A stretch of DNA of 64,000 bases from Scleromitrula shiraiana (Eukaryota; Ascomycota; Leotiomycetes; Helotiales; Sclerotiniaceae): contig JABELC010000017.1 of NCBI GenBank assembly GCA_028455995.1, forward strand, positions 99,501 through 163,500, in the 5' to 3' direction. Within the stretch, counting starts at the first letter, position 1. Each line of letters opens with the position of its first letter. Below are positions 1 through 11,504 of this stretch, in pieces. The notes under the pieces are model-generated. The model was not told where the DNA came from. It did not search any database and saw only the letters and a list, made by a program, of their open reading frames with translations. The position numbers and the translations under genes are program-made.

Positions 1-320
1 CGCTGTCATGAAATTTCTGATGCGTTGGCATTCAATTCATTGTAGACGGCCTTGGCTATAATAGCATTAACATATATTATATGTCAATTCCGTTGTTTCC
101 CTCAGACACGATCTCAGAGATGAGAATCTTCAAGATTGTGTAGAGAACTTCTGTTTCATTGATATGGAATCACAATCGAGGGTATATATATCAAGGCAAG
201 ATGATAATTATGTCCGAAAGAAAACAACCTTCCCATTTTTTACTGTATTGTTACTTAGTACCTTTGCCAGCTTCTTGGAGTCAGTTTCATCTTACGTTTT
301 GATCTCCCGCCACCGAGAAT
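1..320. other. Upstream region, no supported gene
   Basis: A 62-codon open frame at 164-352 has a hydrophobic stretch but cannot be joined in frame to the gene that starts at 321. I see no gene here. It probably contains the promoter and 5' leader of the next gene. Confidence 0.5.
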
Positions 321-1305
321 ATGAAATCCACACTCCCCATTGGCCTAGATGATGTTCGTGCTGGACGTGTTTTGTTTCTACGAGGAGAGGTCATACATCA
401 ATTATCTACAGAAGATTGCGGCGATAGCTTGTGTCGGCTATATTGCAAGCAGTGTATGGATGGTTGTGATTTCCCCATACCAAAGTACTGCCCGTTGATG
501 GAAAGTTCGTATGGGTATCCTGTATTGGTTTTGGACGCAACGAAAAGTCCCAGTATAATATCGTCAACTTGTATCACATTTGTGATCGTAAGTCAACGTC
601 TAGTCTTGTTCAAATATCTTCTAACAGTATTGAATATAGATTTCTAATCTCGGAGGTGGTTTCAATGGCTTCCAGAAGTTCATATTCGCTCGTAAATCTA
701 AATTTCACGAGTATGGTCTATTTATCCCATGTTATTTTGGACCTAATTCAACACCTGCGGAGGAACGTTACGGCTTAAATTATAGGCTCAGTGCAAATTC
801 TCGCATTGGGTTTACTAAGCGATCTTTTCTGGAATTTCCTCATCGATACCAACTCGAAATACGATATTTTAGACTCGTCAAAGGTTGTCACACAGCATAC
901 GATATGCAACTCGATGAACAGTCCTATACAAGAGTCATGCAGAAGTTAAACCTTGAGAAGGACAACTACATCATTACGGGACCGATTCAAAATCAACTTT
1001 CTTGTTATCAAGAGCATGTTTCAGACGCATTATTTGCATTTGATATTGATAAGAGAAACCCTATCTATGTACAGCAACCTTCGAGCTCTGCTATAGCAGA
1101 ACGCCGTCATAAACGAGGGGTTTCATTAAAACCAAAATACAACCTTGCGTACAGACGCCAAAGTCTTACTGGCGTCCGTAAGTTCTCTCTATCTTTGCTA
1201 GATTTCTTCGATTTAACTTATACTGCAATAGACCCTAACATGTATACTTTAATTTTATACAACACCGAAAACCCCAAAGATGATCTGCATTCAAACTATG
1301 TATGA
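321..1305 (+). CDS. Hypothetical protein, two or three exons
   Basis: Not recognised. Exon 1 is 321-587, intron 588-639 (GTAAGT...CTAAC...ATATAG) and exon 2 starts at 640. The splice joins ...CITFVI to ISNLGGGFNGFQKF in phase and opens a long frame. A second intron at 1178-1231 (54 bp, GTAAGT...CAATAG) is likely but not required, because its length is a multiple of three. With it the protein is about 292 residues. The N-terminal third has a cysteine-rich stretch (CGDSLCRLYCKQCMDGC, about residues 33-50) that could bind metal or form disulfides. The middle is aromatic and basic. No signal peptide or membrane segment is obvious from the chosen ATG. It is convergent with the dehydrogenase gene that follows. 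Confidence 0.6.
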
Positions 1306-1693
1306 AGTTTTAGTAGATTGGAATTTTCAGAATCTACTAGCTCAAAGGAGGACCTACATTTAGAAATTATGAATGAGATTTACATACACCGTTCAAGATT
1401 TCAAGGCATATGATATGATTTATGGTATGATTTATGGTATTTGCGTTCTTTGGTTCTTATGTATTGTGATTGATTTCTTTGCTGTGCATCATTTATTTCA
1501 AACACTCTTTTTGGGGGAAACTACATTTCTGAATAATAACAGTATTATATTTCTCAGTCGGGATGGACATCGAGACATATTAAAGGTTTTCCAATTCAAG
1601 AATCGTCAAACACGTTAAATACTCTCATTTAATTTCTATCAGATTTTATTTTTCTGATATTTATCCCCATTCACTAAAAAGAAATATGCAAAA
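1306..1693. other. Convergent intergenic spacer
   Basis: AT-rich spacer between the 3' ends of two convergent genes. The 81-codon open frame at 1373-1618 is low-complexity and unsupported. It probably holds both 3' UTRs. Confidence 0.5.
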
Positions 1694-2860
1694 CTACAAG
1701 TCAAATTTCTGACCCACAAGCTTCTCACTCAGCTCCCATAATCTCTCGGCGTACCTCGGATTTGTAGTGTAATCCGCCGTTGGCATAATCTGACAATCAG
1801 ATAGGAAAACACCAGAGTGGTCTAGTGAAGACTATTAGCATTGAGTTCCATAGTAAAATGTTTGAGTAGTTGATATCATTACCTTTTAATGCCGGATCAA
1901 GAGCTGCAACAAGTGTTGTTGCTGTTCCTTGCGCTAAACTTTTATATTGCAATTCACTTGAACCATCAACATAACCTATATTTCATTGTTAGCTATTATC
2001 TTATCCCATGATATAAAGATGGTGGGAAAAACATACCTCTCTCGGCGAATTTCCTCTCCAGAACTTCTACTTCGGCAGCTACATCACCTAGTGCCCTAGA
2101 TAGATTTGTCCCAACCATTCCAGGATGCAAACTAAAAGCTTGAATACCATTCCCCTTCAATCTCCTTGCCAATTCCACACTAAACAGAATGTTGGCAGTT
2201 TTACTCTGCCCATAAGCTGCCCACTTCTCCCAATCCTTCCCATTGTTAAAGTTCCAATCTTCAAAACGAACTTCTCCTAATCCCCATCCCAAACTTGAAA
2301 CATTCACAATTCGTGCTCCTTGAGAGGTAGATGCAGCAGCAATAATTGATGGCATGAGAAGGTTAGTCAATAGGAAATGACCAACATGATTCGATCCCAA
2401 TTGTATCTCCACGCCTTCGGAAGTAACGCTGTATTTTTGCGGTGCCATAACACCTGCATTATTGATGAGGGCATGAATTTTGGGAGCTAGTGATAAAACA
2501 GTTTGAGCAGCTGATCGAACAGAAGAATAGCTGCCTAAATCGCATTGAACGAATTGAACTGTTGTGGAAGAAGATACTGCTTGAACTTCTTCAATTGCTG
2601 GGGTAGCCTTAGATTGGGATCTTCCAAGAAGGAAAATTGCTGCGGGTTTGCTAGCTGCGAGGAATAGAGCAGTTTGTACACCGAGACCACCGGGTGTAGG
2701 GCCGGTGATTACGACTGGATAGTGTTAGTATCATAGTCATTCGCGTCAAATTGGCTGGAAAGAAGGTTATTTTACATGTTTTTCCGGTGACTGAGTTGGA
2801 GAATGTGTCTACAACTTCAGCTCCGCTGGTTGTTACGTTGAATTGGGTGTTGCTTGTCAT
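1694..2860 (-). CDS. Short-chain dehydrogenase/reductase (SDR), retinol dehydrogenase-like
   Basis: Four exons: 2776-2860, 2037-2714, 1883-1975 and 1694-1821. The introns are 61 bp each with GT-AG ends, and the phases agree, giving 327 residues. Classical SDR features are all present. The Rossmann nucleotide-binding motif TGPTPGGLG is at about 31-39 and follows VI. INNAGVM and NHVGHF come next, then the active-site serine in IVNVSSLG and the catalytic YGQSK (YxxxK). HPGMVGTNLSR forms the substrate loop. The family reduces or oxidises alcohol/carbonyl groups with NAD(P)(H). The GxxxGxG-like loop and extended C-terminus resemble WWOX or retinol-dehydrogenase-type fungal SDRs of unknown substrate. 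There is no signal peptide, so it is probably cytosolic or membrane-peripheral. The ATG at 2860 gives the natural short N-terminal beta-strand lead. Confidence 0.9.
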
Positions 2861-3844
2861 TTTGAAATGATTATTTCAATTTTTTTCTTGCTCGAAGAGA
2901 TATAGAAAGCAGATGGACGTCTTTATGTATATAAATTCTTTGGAAAATTGAAGTTATGTTGTTTTGGCTGAGGATGGTCCATTTTCGTAGCTGTGTATTG
3001 AACTCTTTATATCCTGATCCGAGTCGGATTTCATTATCCATTGTCGGTGATAAACAGCTCTTGAAAAAATTTGCAAATAACATTCCATCGTTAACTCCAG
3101 TAACAAGAAAGATTTTCGATATATTTCCGAACACATTTCATATACATGACGTCTTCATCACTTCTTGGTGACAGCTCGGACCTAGATAGATGCGGCCGCT
3201 GGACGGCCGCTGAACGGCCGCACTACCGCAACATCGGAGGTAATGATTTTTTTTCGATTATATCTCCGTTTGCTGCCATTAAATTTCTACATATCACCGT
3301 TGACCTCATTTTTTTGTTGTCGGTGATATTCGTCTCAAAATGCATATGATACCTCCGTAATCAATGAAGATGGGGGTTTAGTCGGTCCTTTACCCAAGAC
3401 TGTATACGGTTTTATACAATTATAGTTTTCAACTGCATATATGGGTCTGGAAGTAAGGTAAGAAGAAAGCCATCCAGATCCTCCCGAGACATCAAAGTTG
3501 GATTTTGGTAAATCTTGTACAGACGATATATCAGGGAGCAATGACAAGATATTACTTCATCTCTGACTATCGAATCAATTATAAATCATAATGATTATAC
3601 CACCAGTGTACTCTACAGTTTATTCTGCATTCAATCACCTACATATCTCCCACTTACAAACTCTACGAGTATTCGAGTATTAATACATTATGCTACAAGA
3701 AAACCGGAATATTACTACCTAAACGTTGCAGCCCGTCGTACCACCGGCTCGGGCTCTTCAATCGCATCCTCCATATACATGGTATACTTCCTTGTCGGCT
3801 CTGGTAACACTCTTACACGCTTTTTTGCCTGTGTGTGGGCATCA
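2861..3844. other. Intergenic region upstream of the SDR gene
   Basis: Several open frames of 60-100 codons overlap on both strands with no coherent protein. The region is AT-rich apart from the short GC-rich triplet repeat at 3193-3225. No gene is supported. Confidence 0.5.
3193..3225. repeat. Three 11-bp CGGCCG-containing direct repeats
   Basis: CGGCCGCTGGA, CGGCCGCTGAA and CGGCCGCACTA occur head to tail with exact 11-bp spacing in AT-rich surroundings, about 330 bp upstream of the SDR start. Each carries the palindrome CGGCCG. CGG half-sites are typical of Zn(II)2Cys6 regulators, so this may be a regulatory cluster, but no function can be shown from sequence. Confidence 0.5.
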
Positions 3845-5692
3845 TTATCGGTGGTTTTTTTTAGAATGTTCCGAGCCCGCCGTGCCTATCTCTGATCGTG
3901 CCATTCTTCCTAATCCTTTTGCCGCTAGATTTTTGAATTCGTCTAGGGTATTTGTAGTAGAGTTTGAGGACTTGGTGTTGTTTCCGAAATCCTTGTACAC
4001 TCCTTGGCTGCCTTCCGTATCAGCTACATGAAGCACACCAATATCTCCGTCTCTTGGATTATTCTCAGCCGGTGTTGCCTTCTCTTTTTCTTCTCGGTGC
4101 GGAGTTGTGCCAATGGATATGTCGGCTTCTGAGTTGGAGAAGTCGTCTACGGTAGAGCTCTTTGCTTGAGGTTCTAACACCTTTGTTTTATCGTTCAAGG
4201 GGACAGTATCGGCACTCTCTATTGGTAAATCTCTCTCTAATTCATCTTGCTCCGAGACACTCTGTATATCCTCTAAGATGACAGAATCAAACTCTTTTGG
4301 CATATCAGTTGGCAAATTATCTTCCATGATGTTTTCTTGGAATTCCTCCACAGATAGTTGGTGCTTAGGAGTCGCCACTTCAGTCTGATCTCCTATTCCC
4401 AGAGCATATTCATCAGCATAATCTCTTCCTGACCTTGATTCCTTCCCCCCATAGTAATGGTGTAAATCGTCATCTTCGTCCCCTTCAATTTTTTCATTCG
4501 AGGCTTTTGTTTTCTTATCATCATTCCGCTGGTCTTGAGAGTTTTGAGCCTCTTCTCCGGCTGTGGTCTATTTTAAAAGGAGTTGCGTAACTATATCTTT
4601 ACCATCCTCATATTCATTTTCAGAGCAAGGGTTGTAAGACCTGCCATCATAATATTCAGGATAAGGTATATGTGGTCGTCGATCTTAGGCATAAGATCTT
4701 GATATGGGTGAAGATGATATTGATGCAGGGACAGATGGTATCTGCGATCCGTGTGGATAGTATGGTAGTCTTGGTGTTGTAAAGGGGTCATCTTCGGTAA
4801 AGTATCCATAATTTGGATTGATTTCTACCCGTGATGGAAATGAATTTGGGCCTGCCACCTTAGAGACAGAACCTATCTTGTAGGCATATGGGGACGTGCA
4901 TGATAGTCTGATATACTTGATGGTGCTTGCGGAGCTGCTTGGTCCCTTAAATGAGTGGGTACCCAAGGAACTACCTCTCTTTGGTAGCGTGGTGGGGGGA
5001 TCTGTGGGGAACTTTCGAACGTTGATCGACGCGCTGCTTGAGGATATCTTGAAGTCCTCAAGTCGCGACGTCTATATGTAGTATTAGGTCGATCAGGACA
5101 CGACCAGTCATCGTAATCTTTGGTTGGACTTGGCTTCTGCTCAATAGGATCCTTCTGCTTTATAGGATCACTCTCCTCTTTCCTTTCTCGATTACGTATC
5201 TGAGAATCAGTTTCTGCAAAGGAAACAAAAGCTTGGCTGTCAGGTATAGATTTGACGAGTTTCGTGGGGTGAACCTCATTTTAGACCCCACTTTTGGACT
5301 GACCGTTACCGCTACGGCTTGGCTAGAAGATATATTTTGTGGCTCTCCAACGAGGTAAACAGTTAAAGCACGGATTGACTTTACTGTGTCAATTCCCAAA
5401 GGCTCATCATAAAGGATATCAAGTTGAGCTAAGCTCCAAACAGTAGAATCATCTGAATTGTTTCTTGTATCAATGATTATTCGTATTTGTTCTGCTGAAG
5501 CATCCCTAGTCCTAATATTTTTGTCAAGCCGGGCTCACCTCGTTTATTCGGTTGTTCTATGCGTTGGATGATTTCGCTCTTAGAAAATGGCTGTGGGGTA
5601 ATGTGAGCCCATAACCAGTCCGGGGTTTCACTAGGACTACTACCTATTCGTGGATGAACAGAATGAACGGGGTATTTGAGGTTGTCATCCAT
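3845..5692 (-). pseudogene. Degraded gene for an unknown Pro/Arg-rich, acidic-tailed protein
   Basis: Reading down from the ATG at 5692, coding-like sequence continues for 1.8 kb but in changing frames. The segments are MDDNLKYPVHSVHPR..., then a frame containing IIIDTRNNSDDSTVWSLAQ, then a basic, proline-rich stretch, then an acidic C-terminal segment ending at 3845. In-frame stops interrupt it at 4685-4687 (TAA) and 4568-4570 (TAG), with coherent protein continuing in the same frame after each. Additional frame shifts fall near 5520, 5280 and 4870. Candidate introns across the stops would be only about 28-44 bp, shorter than the verified introns here, so decay is preferred. A multi-intron active gene is the alternative. 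The family is not recognised. Confidence 0.5.
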
Positions 5693-6819
5693 TTTCTGAG
5701 TGAGAAGATTGCTGGCTTGATGGTCACTGGCAAAATTCCCTATGGTTTCAACAAATCCATGATGGTTTATATAATAAAAATTATATAAATCATAGATTTT
5801 TATTTTTTTATAGTACTACTAATAATATTTTTAACTTCTTTTTAACTACTACTAGTACTATATAAATAACGTACTAGTAATAGTAATAAAAAAATAAAAA
5901 AAAATAAAAAATTATATTTTTAATCATATAAATACTAGTAGTAATAGTAATATAATTGAACTTCAAAAATTTGAAAAAAAGTTTGTTCAAGTTTTTGTTT
6001 TTCTTAACTTCAAGTTAATCAATCATCAAAAATATTAAAACATTTATTTGCATATTTTAGTAGTACTATTCAAGTTAGTAAATTAATTTTATATGCTATC
6101 ATGATGCTAGTGTATACTAGTAGTAAAATAATTAAATTCTTTTTTTATAATTTAATAACAATGATATATTTCCGACATTCAAAAAACTTCAAGTTTTATT
6201 GATAATACTACTACTAGTAGTAAAATGATTTTATTGATAATAGTATTAATATGATACTACCCCCTGCTCCCATACGGTTTACAAATCGATACCACATACT
6301 AGTAACCGTCTAGCATTATTCTTGAAGATATACTTTTTGGTTAGATTTCTAGATACTAGTACTAGTACTAGTATTAAATAATATTCCGCCATGAACATAT
6401 AAGTCAACTGGACCCCTTTGACAGTACATTCTCACCCGACGGTCAATTCTCAGCCCTAAGATTCAATACAGAGGAAGAGATACGATCAAATCTCGATAAG
6501 TGCATATAAGAATGTATACATTATTCTAACTTAAGTTTAATTCCCAAAATGAGAAATAAGGAGGATGACAACGAAAACAAAAACAACAATGGTATCTTGC
6601 ACTGCATACAACTTCACCCTTCCAGTCCCATCTATTCCCAATCATTTGTTTACTATAAATTGTCCCTTCAGCACACTCTTGCTTCTGCTTCATCTTTCCC
6701 CCCCTGTTCCATTTATCAATTTATTAGTACTTCGTAAAATTGTTCCTTTGTAAACATTATTGTTCATCAAACCCAATCAAACACCTCGCGCCACAAACCA
6801 ACAGAATACTCCCCATCCA
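5693..6819. other. AT-rich spacer with TACTAGTA-type motifs
   Basis: From about 5770 to 6380 the sequence is very AT-rich and repeatedly contains ACTAGTA, TACTACTAGTAGTA and CTAGTACTAGT palindromic strings. No gene is supported. The open frames at 6549-6753 are low-complexity and probably lie in the 3' flank of the sugar transporter. Confidence 0.6.
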
Positions 6820-8591
6820 TCAAACCCTAGAATTTTCCAACTCCTCCGACCTCGAGTTCACTAGCCCCAACCCCTCACTCTCCTTCCCCTCACCCCCCAA
6901 ACTCCTCCTGGCCCCCTCACTAGCACTCCCATTTTCCTCCACGACCGTAGCTCTGCTATTGTCTCTACCCAGCTCTTCCAATTCACTAAGATCCCTCGCA
7001 AATAATCTATCCATGTCCTCCAACTCCAAGCCCTTCGTTTCTGGAAAAAAGAAATAAATAATAGGAACCCAAGTCGCGTTCAAAACTGCAAAAATAATAT
7101 AAGTTTTATATCCAATATTTTGAACCGCAATCGGTGTGATTTGTACAATCATATAATTGAAAATCCAATTGCAAGCCGTAGAAACAGAAGACCCTCTCTG
7201 TCTCAATCTGAGAGGTAGTATTTCCGACGGATAAACCCAAACTGTTGCTTGGAAACCCATTGTGAAAGCCCCTTCGAAGATAAACAACATAGCCGCTGCA
7301 CCTTTTCCGCATGAAATCGCAATACTGGTGTTATTTTGAACATTATAGATGAGACCTGTTTGGACGATCATCACGACTGCCATGACTGATATCATGGATA
7401 GTAATAATGGTCTTCGTCCTATACGATCGATGAGAAACCAGGGTATAAAACTCGCGAGAAAAAACCAAGTTTGAAGAAATCCGGACATAAGTGCACTAAG
7501 ATGGTCGTTGAAATGAAGGGATTTGGAGAACAAGGTATTGGAATAATAGATCAATGCGTTGATACCGCCTAATTGTTGGAATGATTGAATAGCACATGCT
7601 ATTAAAAAGCGACGTTGAGATTGAATGTTATCGTTTGTGAATAAATCTTTCCAACTTCCTGCTCCGAGAGATCTCTCATATTCACTCGCTCGGAGGATAG
7701 AGGTATGTAGGGAGCATATAGCGTCGGGTGTCATGTGGTAGGAATGTAGCCGGGTGAGGACGGCAAGGGATTCGTAGGGTTGGGAGTGCGAGGCGAGCCA
7801 GCGGGGAGATTCGGGGACGAGGAAAAGAAGGAGAAACATGGGGAGGAGGAATATACATTGTAGGATTGTGGGGACGCGCCAGGAAAAGGAGGAGGTGTAG
7901 CTTTGTGTGAAACCGTAATCGACCCAGTAGGCGAGGAATATTCCGAAATTCAGAGTCGAGAGTTGCATACAAACATCTGGGGCAAATGAATTAGTAACGA
8001 ATTTCTAAAATATTTCTCCTCTCATTTATAAGAAAATGCGCCCCTTTTCTCTCCCCGAGACATAACATCACTTACATAAGCCCCTCGTAGCCTTCGGACT
8101 AAACTCTGCCTGAAACACCGGCACAGTGCTATTGATAAATCCCATTCCCACTCCACTGACCATCCTCGCAAGTACCATATGGGCTCTTGAATAAGCCGTC
8201 GCTTGTAACAAGGCCCCTAAAATCATTATTGCGACACCGGTTCCGATCGACTTTTTTCGTCCGATGTTTTCACCGAATAAGGAGGTGGCTACGCTGCCGA
8301 GGAAACATCCGACTTCATAGATAGCTACTATAAGACCTGTTATGGTGGCGCTGGGGGTGTCGAATGTTTGATTGAATCCGGGAGAATTGACAAGTCTGGA
8401 TTATAGGTCGGTCAGTGACGAATTTGGAGTTCATGTGGAGAGATAGGGGAAATCGGGTAAGTAGATAGTTGGGTGATGGGCGGTGTATCTTACCCTCCCA
8501 TTAATCCATTGTCATATCCAATTAGTAGGAATCCGAGACATGTTAATGATGTTACTGCTGTGAAAAGAGCACGACCTTCTAGAAGAGCCAT
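6820..8591 (-). CDS. MFS sugar transporter
   Basis: Three exons: 8494-8591, 8076-8395 and 6820-7976. The introns are 98 and 99 bp and all phases are consistent, giving 524 residues. It is a typical 12-TM member of the sugar porter family (TCDB 2.A.1.1). Visible signatures are GYDNGLMGG in TM1, GRKK after TM2, PESPRW before the central loop, QQLGGINALIYYSN in TM7, DRIGRRPLL in the loop after TM8 and PETKGLELEDMDRLF after TM12. The soluble C-tail is Ser/Glu-rich. It should act in the plasma membrane importing a hexose, pentose or related sugar by proton symport. The substrate cannot be assigned from sequence. It is the last gene before the 4-kb AT-rich island and shows no sign of decay. Confidence 0.93.
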
Positions 8592-9794
8592 ATTGAGGTA
8601 CAATTGCGATTGAAATGAATGTATAGGCGTAGGAACTTGTAGTATCAGATCAATTGGTAGTTCATATGTTCGGGATCATCAATTCATCTGAAGAGAGAGC
8701 TCTTATATGATTGAGATGGCAACTTGAATGAATAGGAGAGTTTTCAAATCATTTGATGTTCTCCTCTGTTTAACATCAAACGAATATAATGTGCAACGAT
8801 ATACAAAAAAGGATTATTGAGTAGTTCTCCTGTCGTTTTCCCAAATATATGAACAAATGAAGGCTAAAAATATGAAGATATAAAAGAATATAAAATGAAT
8901 GAAGAAGTGAAGATATTTATGATGATCGAGGTTTCGATTCATATTTGTCAAACAGTTGTATTAAATATATTTCCCTTTAACTTCAACGCTATAAAATTCC
9001 GGGGTAGCGGGGGATCTAGGGGCATTTAGGGATACCCAGATAGTGTGTAAGATGCTGGTGGGCTGAAAAATACAGTGGGTCGGCCCTGAAGATTACTTCC
9101 GGACCTATGTATGTAAGAAATCGGTGATGGTATGACTTATGCTGACCATAGATAGTCTCGACCGTTTTCTCGGCAGTTCAATAACATTTGAGTTGAAAAT
9201 CGAAACTATGATGTAATCGTCGGACTTCGCTTAGTAATTTCCGTAATGGGACGTCGTATTTTTGTTACTACTAGTAGTAAATGAATTTGTTTTTTACAAA
9301 AAAAGTAAAAAAAATAAATTGATTTTACTAGTATATACTACTATTACTAGTAGTACTAATAGTAGTAGATATTCAAGTTTATATATACAAAATTAATTTT
9401 TTTATATATATACTACTACTAGTAGTATAAAATCGAATTTCTTTTATAATTCAAGTTATATTATAATTTTGAAAAATAATTAATTGAGAAAAATCATTTT
9501 TTAATAAAAAATCAAAATTTATATTTAATAACGAATTATATTGATTAAAATTAAATTTGATTTAATTTAAAGTTCATCAAGTTCATCAAATTTTTTAAAT
9601 GATTTTGAAATACTCAGACAGACTACTACTAGTGATACTATAGTAGTAGTACTAATAAATAATTATTTTAATATTATGATTATTCAAGTTTTATTATTAT
9701 AATATACTAACTTGAAGTCGTTTATTATTATTTAATATTCTTTATTATTACTAGTATTTATTATTATTTATTACTACTACTAGTACTAGTAGTA
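8592..9794. other. Promoter region grading into AT-rich island
   Basis: The first few hundred bases probably hold the transporter promoter and leader. From about 9260 the sequence becomes strongly AT-biased with many TACTACTAGTAGTA-type motifs. No gene is seen. Confidence 0.6.
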
Positions 9795-10205
9795 GTAATA
9801 TTTTGTATTTTTATATTTTTATATTTTTATATTTTTATATTTTATATTTTTATATTTTTATATTTTTATATTTTATATTTTTATATTTTTATATTTTTAT
9901 ATTTTTATATTTTTATATTTTTATATTTTTATATTTTATATTTTTATATTTTTATATTTTTATATTTTTATATTTTTATATTTTTATATTTTATATTTTT
10001 ATATTTTTATATTTTTATATTTTTATATTTTTATTTTATATTTTTATATTTTTATATTTTTATATTTTTATATTTTTATATTTTTATATTTTTATATTTT
10101 TATATTTTTATATTTTATATTTATATTTTTATATTTTTATATTTTATATTTATATTTTTATATTTTTATATTTTTATATTTTTATATTTTTTATATTTTT
10201 ATAGT
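9795..10205. repeat. TTTTTATA minisatellite (8-bp unit)
   Basis: About 400 bp of nearly perfect tandem TTTTTATA units, with occasional 7-bp and a few 9-bp variants. The open frame across it (a Tyr/Ile/Phe repeat) is a by-product of the repeat and is not a gene. Confidence 0.95.
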
Positions 10206-10508
10206 TGTATTTTTATTATATATTTTATTCATTTATTATAATCAAATTCATTTATAATAAACTGAATAAACTTTATCTTAGAGTTCGAGATATTATTAAT
10301 TTTTCTTTTTCTTTTATAAATTCAATTTTACACTACTAGTAAATTCAAGTTGAAGTTTTTATTTTTACTACTACTAGTACTAGTATCTATATATTAATGA
10401 CTCGGATTTCATTCATAAACTTGAACTTCAAGTGATAAATTTATATCAGTTCAATTAAATTATTTTAAATTGTTTATTTCTCAATTCCTTCTTTCATTAA
10501 ATCAAATA
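10206..10508. other. AT-rich island, no gene
   Basis: AT-rich spacer between the minisatellite and the inverted-repeat element. It has TACTACTAGTACTAGTA at about 10370-10385 and AACTTGAA-type short palindromes. No coding signal is visible. Confidence 0.6.
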
Positions 10509-11504
10509 CTACTCGGTTAAATTAAAATTGAAGCACGCGCCAATTGCCGAAAAACCCTCAAAATCGATGATTTTATACAAATTACCTCTTGCGCCGACGT
10601 AAATAAATCAATCAATTATTTATAAAATTATTTAAGATTTTAAATTTGAATTATTTTTATATTGAAATATCTATAATTAAAATTTAAAGGTTAAATAATG
10701 ATTTTAAAATTTATAATATTTAATGAAATATAAAGTAAAAATCATATAAAAATACTATAGTTTTAATTTGATTTAAATCAAACAAATTACTATATTAAGA
10801 AATAATGAAGATATATTATTGAATATATAAAAAAAAACTTTTATTTGATATAAATATTATATATATTCAAAGTATATAAAAGATATAATATAATAAAATT
10901 AAAAAGGATATGTATAGTATTTACAAGCACCAAAAAACACCAAGCACCACTATAACTTCGATTTTTAAAAATCATCAAAATCATTTTAAATTTTTATATA
11001 TGATAGTTTATATCCTCATAATTACTATATTAGGATATTATTCAATATAATTTTGATTTGAGTAAATTATTAAATTTTTTAAAGATTTTAAAAAGTTAAA
11101 AATACCCTTAAAACTTCGACTTTTTAAGACTATTATATTACATTTTAATATATAATATTTATATTAAATAAAAGCTTTTTTTTTCTATATATTCATATAT
11201 ATTTTCATTATTTCCTAATATAGTAATTTACTTAATTTAAATCAAATTAAAAATATCGTATTTTCATATGATTTTTACTTCATATTTCATTAAATATTAT
11301 AAATTTTAAAATCATTATTTAACCTTTAAATTTTAATTATAAATATTTCAATATAAAAATAATTCAAATTTAAAATCTTAAATAATTCTATAAATAATTG
11401 ATCGATTTATTTACGTTGGCGTAAGAGGTGTTTTATACAAAATCGTCGATTTTGAGGCGATTCGCTTATTTTGCGCGTGCTTCAATTTTAATTTAACCGA
11501 GTAG
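10509..11504. mobile_element. Long-inverted-repeat, TA-flanked non-autonomous DNA element
   Basis: The left arm (about 10509-10868) and the reverse complement of the right arm (about 11145-11504) align over roughly 360 bp. Both start with CTACTCGGTTAAATTAAAAT and continue through GAAGCACGCGC, the (A/C)CGTAAATAAATC segment and a long AT-rich stretch. About 276 bp separate the arms. Each end is flanked by TA, as expected for a Tc1/mariner/pogo-type TA target duplication. No transposase frame exists inside, so it is a MITE-like or foldback-type element. The very AT-rich body with substitutions between arms suggests mutation after insertion, possibly RIP. The family is unknown. Confidence 0.8.

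Noticed and set aside
9803..10204. 133-codon frame of Tyr/Ile/Phe repeats
   Set aside because: It is the TTTTTATA minisatellite read as codons.
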